The notes below the pieces were generated by a model. That model was given only the letters and a program-made list of their open reading frames with translations, did no database searches and was not told where the DNA came from. Shown here piece by piece: positions 55,882 through 64,000 of a stretch of 64,000 nucleotides of DNA. This DNA is from Minwuiaceae bacterium. Lineage in GTDB: Bacteria; Pseudomonadota; Alphaproteobacteria; Minwuiales; Minwuiaceae. The DNA lies in the NCBI GenBank assembly GCA_028278525.1, contig JANQEE010000015.1:55478-119477 (forward strand), read 5' to 3'. How positions within the stretch are numbered: the first letter of the stretch is position 1; every line of letters starts with the position of its first letter. The translations under genes and the position numbers were made by a program.

Positions 55882-57074
55882 TCCTGTCGGACGTTATTGC
55901 GGGTTACGTGCCGCCCGGCGCCGTTGCCATGGGGCGGCAGGTGCAGCGGTCGAAGCTGGCGCTGGCCTGGCGATGGCCGGCATTGACAAAAGTGACGGGG
56001 CGCAGCGCGACGAGCGGGCGGGAAGCCGCGGTCGTGGTGGCCGGGGATTCGCCGATCAACTGGAGCGTCTTGCAGTGTTTGTTCGAGGGCGAGCCGGAAA
56101 CGATATCGCTCGGCCGATGCTGGCTTGGCGCGTTGCCGAAACGGCTGCGCAGCCTGGAAGATGGCGCGGACCTGCTGATCGCCAGGGTGGAAACCGGCGT
56201 CAGCGCCGGTCTGTTCGGCGAGACCTTTCTGCGCTTGCCGGAGAGCATCGATGCGCGGATCGCCGTGCCGCATCCGGACGAGCGGTGGCCGAGAACGCAG
56301 TCCGCCCGGTCGAACGCGGCGCGGGCCAGAAAACATGGACTTGCCTGGTCGGACAGCCGGGACCCGGGCGACTTCGATCTGTTTTACGACGACATGTACG
56401 TGCCGTTCGTTCGCGCCCGGTTCGGCGACCGCGGAACGACGGCATCGCGCACGATGCTGCGCCGTTGCTTCGCGCGCGGCGGATTGCAATGGATCATGCA
56501 GGGGCCGAATCGCGTGGCCGGGCAATTGCTGGAGCCCGAGGGGCGGCGGTTGCGATGCGTCGTCATGGGTGTAGACCCCGATAAAGACGGCCGCGGACTG
56601 GGTGTCGGCGCGGCCACGGTGTTGTTCGCGGTGGAATACGCGCGGAGCCACGGTTTCGATATCGTGGACCGCGGCGGGACCCAGCCGTCGCTGCGCAACC
56701 CCATCCTGAAGAGCAAGCATTCCTGGGGGGCCGATTTCGCAGTGCGGCGTCGCGCGACGCATGATCTGCTGGTTGCCTGGCCGCGCTGGAACGATTTGGC
56801 GGCCGAATTCCTGACGTCTTATGCGCCGATCCACCGGCAGGGGACGACGCTGGCCGGGTTCACCGCGCCATTCCCGGAGGAGGACGCGGCCCAACTTGCC
56901 GTTCGGGGTTTGCAGGCCCTGTTCGTGGTCGACGGAACCTGCCGAAGCGGCACCCGGCTTGGCGATGCGCCGACCGGGGCGCCGCTTGTCGGCCTCGAAC
57001 CCGGCTCGTCCGAGCAGCTCGTTTCCGGAGCGGCGAGATTTCTGAGCGGGCGCGCTACCGAGAGGCGCGATTGA
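55878..57074 (+). CDS. FemAB/GNAT-like acyltransferase family protein
   Basis: 398 residues. The central region (FYDDMYVPFVRARFGDRG, then GGLQWIMQGPNRVAGQLLEPEG, MGVDPDKDGRGLGVGAATVLFAVEYARSHG and RGGTQPSLRNPILKSKHSWGADF) resembles a GNAT/FemAB domain of the type seen in polysaccharide or lipid-linked sugar clusters. The start is GTG 55878, inside the upstream stop. The first ~90 and last ~90 residues match nothing I recognise. Likely acts with the upstream acyltransferase-like protein. Confidence 0.65.
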   Translation: MILSDVIAGYVPPGAVAMGRQVQRSKLALAWRWPALTKVTGRSATSGREAAVVVAGDSPINWSVLQCLFEGEPETISLGRCWLGALPKRLRSLEDGADLLIARVETGVSAGLFGETFLRLPESIDARIAVPHPDERWPRTQSARSNAARARKHGLAWSDSRDPGDFDLFYDDMYVPFVRARFGDRGTTASRTMLRRCFARGGLQWIMQGPNRVAGQLLEPEGRRLRCVVMGVDPDKDGRGLGVGAATVLFAVEYARSHGFDIVDRGGTQPSLRNPILKSKHSWGADFAVRRRATHDLLVAWPRWNDLAAEFLTSYAPIHRQGTTLAGFTAPFPEEDAAQLAVRGLQALFVVDGTCRSGTRLGDAPTGAPLVGLEPGSSEQLVSGAARFLSGRATERRD

Positions 57075-57143
57075 GCGGCCGACGGACGGTTTGTCGGCGC
57101 CCGGACCGGCAGTGCGCCATATCGCCGCCCGTGCCCATTGAAG

Positions 57144-57173
57144 TTGCGCCGGACCCTGGGAAGCGACTATTGT
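57144..57173 (+). promoter_or_regulatory. Possible promoter of the cytochrome c gene
   Basis: TTGCGC at 57144-57149 and TATTGT at 57168-57173 are 18 nt apart, about 80 nt before the cytochrome start. The match is weak and by eye only. Confidence 0.25.
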
Positions 57174-57254
57174 GCGGCGCGAATCGTCCGGCGATGGTGC
57201 GCCGGGCGGCGCAGGGGGATTGGAAACCCGCTGTTGGACCGAGGACGAGTTGCG

Positions 57255-57800
57255 ATGGATAGTTTCGAATTCAACAAGTTTGCCGGCGCAGTGCTGTTCG
57301 GCGTGTTGGTGATCTTCGGCGTCGGCCAGTTGAGCAACATCCTGGTCCATCCGACCAACCCGGAACAGGTCGCGTTTCCGGTGCCGGAAATCGAGGGGGC
57401 GGCGCCGACGGCCGTCGCGGAGACCGAGGAAGAAACGATTTCGCTGGGTACCCTGCTGGCCGCGGCCGACGCCGGCAAGGGCGAGCGGGTCGCACGTAAA
57501 TGCACGTCCTGCCACACCTTCGACGACGGCGGCGCCAACCGTGTCGGCCCGAACCTGTACGGGATCATGGGCGACCCGAAGGCGCGCACCGGCGGCTTCT
57601 CCTACTCCTCCGCCCTGGCCGACATGGGCGGCGAGTGGAGCATCGAGAACATGGACGCCTTCCTGGAGAGCCCGAAGGGCTACGTGCCCGGCACCAAGAT
57701 GGCGTTCGCCGGGCTGAGAAAGCCTACGGACAGAGCCAATCTGATCCTGTATCTGCGGTCGCTGGGCGACGCGGACATGGCGTTGCCGGCGCCGGAGTAA
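57255..57800 (+). CDS. Membrane-anchored class I cytochrome c (CycM-like)
   Basis: 181 residues. An uncleaved N-terminal membrane segment (residues ~10-30, AGAVLFGVLVIFGVGQLSNIL) is followed by an acidic linker and a class I cytochrome c domain with haem motif CTSCH near residues 82-86, VGPNLYGIMGD and the methionine ligand in GTKMAF. It would carry electrons from the bc1 complex to a terminal oxidase. ATG 57255 gives the standard anchor; upstream frame has no support. Order kdsB-pheA diverging from cytochrome c is common in alphaproteobacteria. Confidence 0.9.
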   Translation: MDSFEFNKFAGAVLFGVLVIFGVGQLSNILVHPTNPEQVAFPVPEIEGAAPTAVAETEEETISLGTLLAAADAGKGERVARKCTSCHTFDDGGANRVGPNLYGIMGDPKARTGGFSYSSALADMGGEWSIENMDAFLESPKGYVPGTKMAFAGLRKPTDRANLILYLRSLGDADMALPAPE

Positions 57801-57825
57801 CACCGATCCGGGATAATAGGGGGCC

Positions 57826-58605
57826 ATGACCGACACCGTCCGCCCCGAATTCATCGACTTCGCGCATCGGCTGGCCGATGCCGCTGGCGCGGTGATCCGG
57901 CCTTATTTCCGTGCGGCCGTCGCGGTCGACGAAAAGGCCGACGACAGCCCGGTGACGATCGCCGACCGGGACGCGGAAGCGGCGATGCGCGATCTGATTG
58001 CCGCGACCTTTCCCGACCACGGCATTCTGGGCGAGGAGCATGGCGCGGAGCGGCGCGACGCCGAATTCGTCTGGGTGCTGGACCCGATCGACGGCACCAA
58101 ATCCTTCATTACCGGCAGTCCGCTGTTCGGCACGCTGGTGGCGCTGACCCAGAACGGCCGGCCGGTGCTGGGCGTGATCGACCAGCCGATCACCGGCGAG
58201 CGCTGGCTGGGCGTGGCCGGCCAGGCGACGGTGCTGAACGGCAAGCCGATCGGCGTGCGCGCCTGCGACGAGATCGGCCGGGCGGTGATGTTCTGCTACG
58301 GCGTCGAGTCGTTCGAAGGCGCGCGGGGCGCCGTATTCCGCGAAATCGGCGCAAGGGTGAAGCTGAAACGCTTCAGCGCCGACTGCTACGCCTACGGCCT
58401 GCTGGCCGCCGGCTTCGCGGACCTGGTGATCGAGGACGGCATGTCGCCGTGGGATTACTGCGCGCTGACGCCGGTGGTGGAAGGCGCGGGCGGTATCATC
58501 ACCGACTGGCAGGGGGCGCCGCTCGGCCTGGACAGCGGCGATACGGTGCTGGCCTGCGGCGACCGCACGCTGCACGAGAAATTACTACGGCTTACCGGCC
58601 GGTAA
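57826..58605 (+). CDS. hisN: Histidinol-phosphatase (inositol monophosphatase family)
   Basis: 259 residues. Metal sites: TIADRDAEAAM, GILGEEHG, the family signature VLDPIDGTKSFITG near residue 85-98, and the C-terminal GMSPWDYCALTPVVEGAGG. The KSFITG and SPWDYCA versions are typical of the HisN branch, which removes phosphate from histidinol phosphate; a broader IMPase role cannot be excluded. Lies 25 nt after the cytochrome gene. Confidence 0.86.
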   Translation: MTDTVRPEFIDFAHRLADAAGAVIRPYFRAAVAVDEKADDSPVTIADRDAEAAMRDLIAATFPDHGILGEEHGAERRDAEFVWVLDPIDGTKSFITGSPLFGTLVALTQNGRPVLGVIDQPITGERWLGVAGQATVLNGKPIGVRACDEIGRAVMFCYGVESFEGARGAVFREIGARVKLKRFSADCYAYGLLAAGFADLVIEDGMSPWDYCALTPVVEGAGGIITDWQGAPLGLDSGDTVLACGDRTLHEKLLRLTGR

Positions 58606-58666
58606 ACTTTTTGTCACCCCGCGGCGCGGCCCTTTTCGCGCCATAATCGAATCCTAGTTCGGGGGA

Positions 58667-60553
58667 ATGCCCGTGTTCAGCAGAAATCATGGAACGATCA
58701 TGCCCTTAAAACTCGCGGCCGGCGCTGCGCTGGCCATCGCCACGGTGTTGGCCGGACCGGCCTTGGCGGAAGTCCGCACCCTGCACGCGCTCTCGCTGAT
58801 CGGCGAGCCGAAATACGGGCCCGACTTCACCCATCTGGAGTTCGTCAATCCGGACGCGCCCAAGGGCGGCGTGTTGCGGATGGCGTTCCAGGGCGGGTTC
58901 GATTCGTTGAACCCCTTCATCATCAAGGGCGATCCGGCGCCGGCGGTCGGCCTGACCTTCGAGACGCTGATGGCGTCGCCGATGGACGATGTCAGCGCCG
59001 AGTACGGCCTGATCGCGGAAAGCGTGGAGGTGCCGGACGACCTGTCGTTCGTGATCTTCAACCTGCGCCCTGAAGCGCGGTTCCACGACGGCACGCGGAT
59101 CACGGCGGAAGACGCGGTGTTCAGCTTCAACACGTTGGTCGAGCATGGCCGGCCGCTTTACCGCTTCTATTACAAGAATGTCGAAAAGGCCGAGGCGCTG
59201 AGTCCGTCGCGGGTAAAATTCTCGTTCTCCGGGCCGCGTAACCGAGAACTGCCGCAGATCATGGGCCAACTGCCGATACTGTCGAAGGCCTATTGGCAGG
59301 GCCGCGACTTCTCGTCCTCCACGCTGGAGCCGTTTCTCGGCAGCGGACCGTACCGGGTGACCAACATCGATCCCAACCGCAGCGTCACCATGGAACGCGT
59401 CGAGGACTATTGGGGCAAGGATTTGCCGGTCAACAAGGGCCGCTATAATTTCGACCAGATCCGGTTCGACTCCTACCGTGACGCCAGCGTGCAAATAGAG
59501 GCGTTCAAGGCGGGCGAGTACGACATTCGCGACGAACGCAGTTCCAGCGCCTGGGCGACCAACTACAAGTTCCCGGCGGTCGAAGAAGGCTTGGTCAAGC
59601 TGAAGACGTTCGAGCATTCGCGCACGGCCGGCATGCAGGGCTATGTCTATAACCTGCGGCGGCCGATGTTCCAGAACCGGACCTTACGACGGGCTCTCGC
59701 CTACGCATACGATTTCGAGTGGCTGAACAAGAACATCTCGCACGGCCTGCTGACCCGCTCGCGCAGCTTCTTCGGCAATTCGGAACTGGAGGCGACGGGC
59801 CTGCCGTCGCCGGAGGAACTGGCGCTGCTGGAGCCGTTCCGCGACCAACTGCCGCCGGAAGTCTTCACCGAGGCGTACGAGCCGCCGAGTTCCGCCGGCA
59901 AAGGCGGCATCCGCGGCAACCTGCGCAAGGCGGCGCGGATATTGAAGGAAGCCGGCTACGTCATCAAGGACGGCGACCTGATCGATCCAGAGACCAACAA
60001 ACCCGTCGCATTCGAGATCCTGTCGAACGATCCGCGCAGCGAACGCTCGGTACTGCCGTTCGCCGACAATCTGAAACGGCTGGGGGTTAAGGCGACGCTT
60101 CGGGTCGTGGACTCGGCGCAATACGTCAACCGGGTGCGCGCCTACGACTTCGACATGGTGGTCAGCGCTTTCGGGCAATCGGATTCGCCCGGCAATGAGC
60201 AGCGCGACTACTGGGGCTCGGCCGCCGCCGACCGGCCCGGCAGCCGCAATACGATCGGCATCAAGGATCCGGTGATCGACGCGCTGATCGACAAGATCAT
60301 CGCCGCGCCGGACCGGCCGACGCTGGTGACCGCGACCAAGGCGCTGGACCGCGTGCTGCAATGGGGCCACTACCTGATCCCGCAGTTCCACACGCGCGAG
60401 GACCGGGTCGCCTATTGGGACAAGTTCGGCTACACCGAAAACCAGGCGAGCTATCGCTACGACCTGTTCTCGTGGTGGGTCGATCCGGAGAAGGATCGGG
60501 CCCTGCAGCGCCGGACGGGGCGCGGGTCGGGGGCGCAGGCGAGCGAAAACTGA
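58667..60553 (+). CDS. yejA: Peptide ABC transporter binding protein (YejA-like), copy 1
   Basis: 628 residues, family 5 solute-binding protein of the YejA type. The signal peptide core is LKLAAGAALAIATVLAGPALA, with cleavage after ALA. Body motifs: FTHLEFVNPDAPKGG, FDSLNPFIIKGDPA, RFHDGTRITAEDAVFSFNTL and VEDYWGKDLPVNKGRYNFD. Start is ambiguous: GGGGGA touches ATG 58667, GTG 58673 is better spaced, ATG 58700 begins the signal peptide directly. It begins a yejA-yejA-yejB-yejE cluster. Confidence 0.9.
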   Translation: MPVFSRNHGTIMPLKLAAGAALAIATVLAGPALAEVRTLHALSLIGEPKYGPDFTHLEFVNPDAPKGGVLRMAFQGGFDSLNPFIIKGDPAPAVGLTFETLMASPMDDVSAEYGLIAESVEVPDDLSFVIFNLRPEARFHDGTRITAEDAVFSFNTLVEHGRPLYRFYYKNVEKAEALSPSRVKFSFSGPRNRELPQIMGQLPILSKAYWQGRDFSSSTLEPFLGSGPYRVTNIDPNRSVTMERVEDYWGKDLPVNKGRYNFDQIRFDSYRDASVQIEAFKAGEYDIRDERSSSAWATNYKFPAVEEGLVKLKTFEHSRTAGMQGYVYNLRRPMFQNRTLRRALAYAYDFEWLNKNISHGLLTRSRSFFGNSELEATGLPSPEELALLEPFRDQLPPEVFTEAYEPPSSAGKGGIRGNLRKAARILKEAGYVIKDGDLIDPETNKPVAFEILSNDPRSERSVLPFADNLKRLGVKATLRVVDSAQYVNRVRAYDFDMVVSAFGQSDSPGNEQRDYWGSAAADRPGSRNTIGIKDPVIDALIDKIIAAPDRPTLVTATKALDRVLQWGHYLIPQFHTREDRVAYWDKFGYTENQASYRYDLFSWWVDPEKDRALQRRTGRGSGAQASEN

Positions 60554-60618
60554 GAGAACTGAGAGAACCGAGCGGTCGATTGCCTTCGGAATCCTTGTAT
60601 GAGAGGGTGAGCGGCATC

Positions 60619-62472
60619 ATGCGCCGATTCGCAACCGCTTTTAGCGCCGTGTTGCTGCTGGCCGCGCCGGCCGCGGCCGAAGACGCCGCGCGGCACGGGC
60701 TGTCGATCTTCGGCGACCTGAAATACCCGGCGGATTTCACCCACTTCGACTACGCCGATCCGAACGCGCCGAAGGGCGGCACGCTCCGGCTCGCCGCCGT
60801 CGGCACTTACGACAACCTGAACCCGTTCATTTTGAAGGGCGTCTACGCGCATTTCGTCGGCCGAACCTCGGGCAAGCTTGGCGGCAGCGTTTTCGATACG
60901 CTGATGGTCGCGGCCGAGGACGAGCCGGACTCGCTCTACGGCCTGATCGCGGAAAGCGTCGAGATGCCGGACGACCGCAGTTCGGCGACCTTCAACATCC
61001 GGCCGGAGGCCCGCTGGCACGACGGCACGCCGATCACGGCGGCGGACGTGGCATTCAGTTTCGACGCCCTGATGACGGATGGGCATCCGCAGTACCGTAT
61101 CATCTACCGGGATGTGGAGAAGGTCGAGGCGCTGGCCGAGCGTCGGGTCAGGTTCACCTTCAAGCCGGGCGCGACGCGCGACCTGCCCCTGCAGGCGGCG
61201 ACCATGCCGGTGGTCTCGAAAGCCTATTTCAGCGACAAACCGTTCGGCGAGACCACGCTGGAACCGCCTATGGGAAGCGGACCGTACCGGATCACCGACG
61301 TGCAGCCGGGGCGGTCGCTGACCTATAGCCGGGTCAAGGACTACTGGGCGCGCGACCTGCCGGTCAACAAAGGCCGCTGGAACTTCGACACCATCAAGAT
61401 GGACTACTACCGCGACCGCACCGCGGAACTGCTGGCCTTCTTCGCCGGCGAGTACGATTTTCGTCAGGAATTCACGTCCAAGAGCTGGGCGACGGAGTAC
61501 ACGAACAAGAAGCCGGTGATAGAGGGTTTAATTCTCCGCGAGACCCTGCCGGACCAAACGCCGTCCGGCGTGCAGGCGTGGTTCCTCAACACACGGCGCG
61601 ACAAGTTCTCGGACCCGAGGGTGCGGGCGGCGCTGAACTACGCGTTCGATTTCGAATGGACCAACGAGAACCTGTTCTTCGGCCAGTACGCGCGTATGAA
61701 CAGCATGTTCGAGAATTCGCCGCTGGCGCATCGCGGCACGCCGACGGCGGCGGAAGCCGCGCTGCTGGAACCGTTTCGCGGGCAGGTGCCGGACGGCGTT
61801 TTCGGCGACGCCTTCGTCGCGCCGGCGACCGACGGCAGCGGCAATATCCGCAAAAGCCTGCGCGCGGCGTTCAGGCTGCTGAAGGAAGCGGGTTGGACGG
61901 TGACCGATGGCCGGCTGACCAACGGCGCCGGCGAACAATTGTCGCTGGAGTTCCTGATCTACCAGCCGACCTTCGAGCGGGTGCTGGGGCCCTATGTGAA
62001 GAATCTGGAGCGGCTGGGCATCGACGCGTCAATCCGGCTGGTCGACGTGGCGCAGTACCAGAACCGGCAGGAGGAATACGATTTCGACGCGATTGGACTG
62101 CGCCTGCCGGTCCGGCTGACGCCGGGGGTGGAGTTGCGCAACTTCTGGGGCTCGCAAGGCGCTGACTCGCCCGGCAGCCGCAATCTGGCCGGCGTCAAGA
62201 ACCCGGTAGTCGATGCCCTGATCGAGAAAATCATCGACGCTAGTAGCCGCCCGGAACTGACCACGGCGGTGCATGCGCTGGACCGGGTGCTGATGTGGAA
62301 CCACTACGTGGTGACCAACTGGTATCGCGACGTTCACCCGATCGCCTATTGGAACCGGTTCTCGCGGCCGGCTTTAAAGCCGAAATACGCGCTCGGCATG
62401 CTGGATACCTGGTGGTTCGACGAACGCAAGGCGGCGTTGACCGACCAGGGCAAGCCGGTGCCGACGGATTGA
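60619..62472 (+). CDS. yejA: Peptide ABC transporter binding protein (YejA-like), copy 2
   Basis: 617 residues, homologous to the gene before it: FTHFDYADPNAPKGG, YDNLNPFILKGVY, RWHDGTPITAADVAFSFDAL and VKDYWARDLPVNKGRWNFD. Signal peptide MRRFATAFSAVLLLAAPAAA. It is diverged in most surface positions, so it likely has another ligand range and is an old duplicate. The ATG at 60619 follows GAGAGGG. Both copies precede one permease set. Confidence 0.9.
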   Translation: MRRFATAFSAVLLLAAPAAAEDAARHGLSIFGDLKYPADFTHFDYADPNAPKGGTLRLAAVGTYDNLNPFILKGVYAHFVGRTSGKLGGSVFDTLMVAAEDEPDSLYGLIAESVEMPDDRSSATFNIRPEARWHDGTPITAADVAFSFDALMTDGHPQYRIIYRDVEKVEALAERRVRFTFKPGATRDLPLQAATMPVVSKAYFSDKPFGETTLEPPMGSGPYRITDVQPGRSLTYSRVKDYWARDLPVNKGRWNFDTIKMDYYRDRTAELLAFFAGEYDFRQEFTSKSWATEYTNKKPVIEGLILRETLPDQTPSGVQAWFLNTRRDKFSDPRVRAALNYAFDFEWTNENLFFGQYARMNSMFENSPLAHRGTPTAAEAALLEPFRGQVPDGVFGDAFVAPATDGSGNIRKSLRAAFRLLKEAGWTVTDGRLTNGAGEQLSLEFLIYQPTFERVLGPYVKNLERLGIDASIRLVDVAQYQNRQEEYDFDAIGLRLPVRLTPGVELRNFWGSQGADSPGSRNLAGVKNPVVDALIEKIIDASSRPELTTAVHALDRVLMWNHYVVTNWYRDVHPIAYWNRFSRPALKPKYALGMLDTWWFDERKAALTDQGKPVPTD

Positions 62473-62515
62473 GCGGATGGGCCGGCGGATTCTTCTGGTG
62501 ACCCCCCTCACCCTA

Positions 62516-62545
62516 CCCTCTCCCCCCGCAAGCGTGGGGAGAGGG
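62516..62545. repeat. CCCTCTCCCC hairpin repeat, copy 2
   Basis: CCCTCTCCCC (62516-62525) pairs with GGGGAGAGGG (62536-62545). Same core and loop as the copy at 53303. It lies inside the yej cluster between the second binding protein and yejB, where it could lower transcription of the permeases relative to the binding proteins. Confidence 0.75.
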
Positions 62546-62573
62546 GACGAATGCCGGCCCGGCTGACCGAGCG

Positions 62574-63698
62574 ATGTTCGCCTATATCGTTCGCCGCCTG
62601 CTGCTGATCATTCCGACGCTGATCGCCATCATGGTGATCAATTTCGGGATCGTGCAGTTCGCGCCGGGCGGTCCGATCGAGCAGATTATTGCCGAGCTGC
62701 AGGGCACGGCTATCGACGCCACGGCGCGGGTCGGCGGCGGCCAGGGCGGGGACGTGGCGCAGGGTGCCGGACAGACGCCGGGGGCGACGACCGGCGCCGG
62801 CGGCGACGTCACCAGCAAGTACCGTGGCGCCCAGGGCCTAGACCCGGAGTTCATCGAGGACCTGGAGCGGCAGTTCGGCTTCGACAAGCCGCTGCACGAA
62901 CGCTTCCTGCTGATGATGGGCAACTACCTGAAGTTCGATTTCGGCGAGAGCTACTTCCGCGACGAAACGGTGGTCGGGCTGGTGCTGGAGAAGATGCCGG
63001 TTTCGATCAGCCTCGGCCTCTGGACGTTTCTGCTGGCCTACCTGATCTCGATCCCGCTCGGTATCAAGAAGGCGGTGAGCGACGGCTCCCGCTTCGACGT
63101 CTGGTCGTCGTTCGCGGTGATCGTCGGCTTCGCGGTCCCCGGCTTCCTGTTCGCCGTGCTGCTGATCGTGCTGTTCGCCGGCGGAACATACTGGAACATT
63201 TTCCCTTTGCGCGGCCTGACCTCGGAGAACTGGGAAGAGCTAAGCCTTGTCGGTCAGGTGCTAGATTATTTCTGGCACATCACGCTGCCGGTACTGGCGA
63301 TGACGCTTGGCGCCTTCGCCAGCCTGACGCAACTGACCAAGAACTCGTTCATCGACCAGATCAATCAGCAATACGTGCAGACGGCGCGGGCCAAGGGCCT
63401 GAGCGAAAGCCGGGTGCTGTACGGCCACGTGTTCCGCAACGCCATGCTGATCGTGATCGCCGGCTTCCCGAGCGCCTTCATCGGAGTGCTCTTCACCGGC
63501 TCGCTGCTGGTGGAGGTGATCTTCTCGCTCGACGGACTGGGGCTGCTGGGCTTCGAGGCGGCGGTCAACCGCGACTACCCGGTGATGTTCGCCACGCTCT
63601 ACTTCTTCACCCTGCTGGGTCTGCTGATGAACCTGGCCACCGACCTCACCTACGCATTCGTCGATCCCCGCATCGACTTCGAGAGCCGGCAGGTGTAG
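62574..63698 (+). CDS. yejB: Microcin C/peptide ABC transporter permease YejB
   Basis: 374 residues. N-terminal helix [32 protein letters not shown], then a Gly/Ala/Gln-rich stretch (~residues 50-80), [25 protein letters not shown], and five further helices with the EAA loop around [22 protein letters not shown]. Typical YejB length. Ends 3 nt before yejE. Confidence 0.92.
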   Translation: MFAYIVRRLLLIIPTLIAIMVINFGIVQFAPGGPIEQIIAELQGTAIDATARVGGGQGGDVAQGAGQTPGATTGAGGDVTSKYRGAQGLDPEFIEDLERQFGFDKPLHERFLLMMGNYLKFDFGESYFRDETVVGLVLEKMPVSISLGLWTFLLAYLISIPLGIKKAVSDGSRFDVWSSFAVIVGFAVPGFLFAVLLIVLFAGGTYWNIFPLRGLTSENWEELSLVGQVLDYFWHITLPVLAMTLGAFASLTQLTKNSFIDQINQQYVQTARAKGLSESRVLYGHVFRNAMLIVIAGFPSAFIGVLFTGSLLVEVIFSLDGLGLLGFEAAVNRDYPVMFATLYFFTLLGLLMNLATDLTYAFVDPRIDFESRQV

Positions 63699-63701
63699 CG
63701 G

Positions 63702-64000
63702 ATGCGGCGGGGGTTCCGGCTGGGCGAGGTCGGTGTGCGGCGGCTGGCGAACTTCCGGGCGAACCGGCGGGGCTGGTGGTCGCTGTGGATCTTCCTGGGC
63801 CTGTTCGTGGTGACGCTCGGCGCGGAGCTGGTGGCCAACGACAGGCCGCTGCTGGTGCGGTACGACGGGGACCTCTACTTCCCGGTGTTCCGGGTCTATC
63901 CCGAGACGGTCTTCGGCGGCTTCCTCGATACCGAGGCCGACTACGCGGACCCGGAGGTGCGGGAGCTCGTCGAGGAGCGCGGCTGGCTCGTGTGGCCACT
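63702..64000 (+). CDS. yejE: Peptide ABC transporter permease YejE, partial (3' end outside window)
   Basis: The first ~99 residues only. They show NFRANRRGWWSLWIFLGLFVVTLGAELVAND (cytoplasmic start and first helix) and the periplasmic segment with VYPETVFGGFLDTEADYADPEV, a recognisable YejE N-terminus. It directly follows yejB. The rest, and probably a yejF ATPase gene, lie beyond the window. Confidence 0.88.
   Translation, partial: MRRGFRLGEVGVRRLANFRANRRGWWSLWIFLGLFVVTLGAELVANDRPLLVRYDGDLYFPVFRVYPETVFGGFLDTEADYADPEVRELVEERGWLVWP

Noticed and set aside
55671..57854. 727-codon open frame antisense to the FemAB-like gene and cytochrome c
   Set aside because: Crosses several genes, including a clear cytochrome c with its CTSCH motif; no own motif or ribosome site.
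1..64000. CRISPR array, insertion sequence, prophage or defence island
   Set aside because: No regularly spaced repeats, transposase, integrase or defence-type genes were seen; the gene content is metabolic and housekeeping.

Overview
The window is high-GC, densely packed bacterial chromosome. Aerobic-type cobalamin genes (cobG, cobN), a cycM-like cytochrome c and kdsB-pheA neighbours, a yej-type transporter and many small-molecule catabolic genes point to an alphaproteobacterium, perhaps of Rhodospirillales type; the order is an inference. I see no phage, transposase, plasmid or CRISPR signal. Both ends cut a gene: cobM on the left and a yejE-type permease on the right.

Region 1 (1-15.5 kb) is a B12 biosynthesis island. 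A minus-strand operon DUF1636-cobW-cobN-cobG-cobH-cobI-cobJ is joined mostly by 4-nt ATGA overlaps. It is preceded by a sigma70-like promoter, a cobalamin riboswitch and a possible Shine-Dalgarno-sequestering hairpin. A second minus-strand block, cobL-cobE-cobM, runs off the left edge. cobK, cobO-cobQ and cobC lie on the plus strand and cobD on the minus strand. Together they cover most ring-contraction, methylation, cobalt-insertion, adenosylation, amidation and aminopropanol-arm steps. cobA, cobB, cobF, cobS, cobT, cobP, cobU and cobV are not seen here.

Region 2 (15.6-34.2 kb) starts with an astacin-like metalloprotease. Then comes a minus-strand catabolic operon with two tandem HyuA/HyuB (hydantoinase/oxoprolinase-type) pairs and an M20 amidohydrolase, probably led by a quinone oxidoreductase. 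Divergently on the plus strand are an SDR and a complete oligopeptide-type ABC importer (binding protein, two permeases, two ATPases) ending in a second SDR. One reading is uptake and hydrolysis of a cyclic amide or peptide-like compound, with the substrate unknown.

Region 3 (34.2-44.9 kb) opens with two head-to-head palindromes that overlap the stop codons of convergent genes (SDR and MarC). It continues with a plus-strand operon of amidohydrolase, LLM oxidoreductase, GST, class III CoA-transferase and a single-chain biotin-dependent acyl-CoA carboxylase (BC-BCCP-CT). Converging on it is an alpha/beta hydrolase, a 58-aa unknown protein and an FAD monooxygenase, all translationally coupled.

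Region 4 (45-64 kb) is mostly housekeeping. It holds glnS with an adjacent tRNA-Gln(CTG), a nucleoside deoxyribosyltransferase-like gene, an EEP-family hydrolase, malate synthase G, a DUF188 protein, a lone HyuB homologue, pheA, kdsB, two coupled acetyltransferase-like genes, a membrane-anchored cytochrome c, a hisN-type phosphatase, and a Yej-type peptide importer with two tandem binding-protein genes followed by yejB and a partial yejE. A CCCTCTCCCC hairpin repeat occurs twice in this region.
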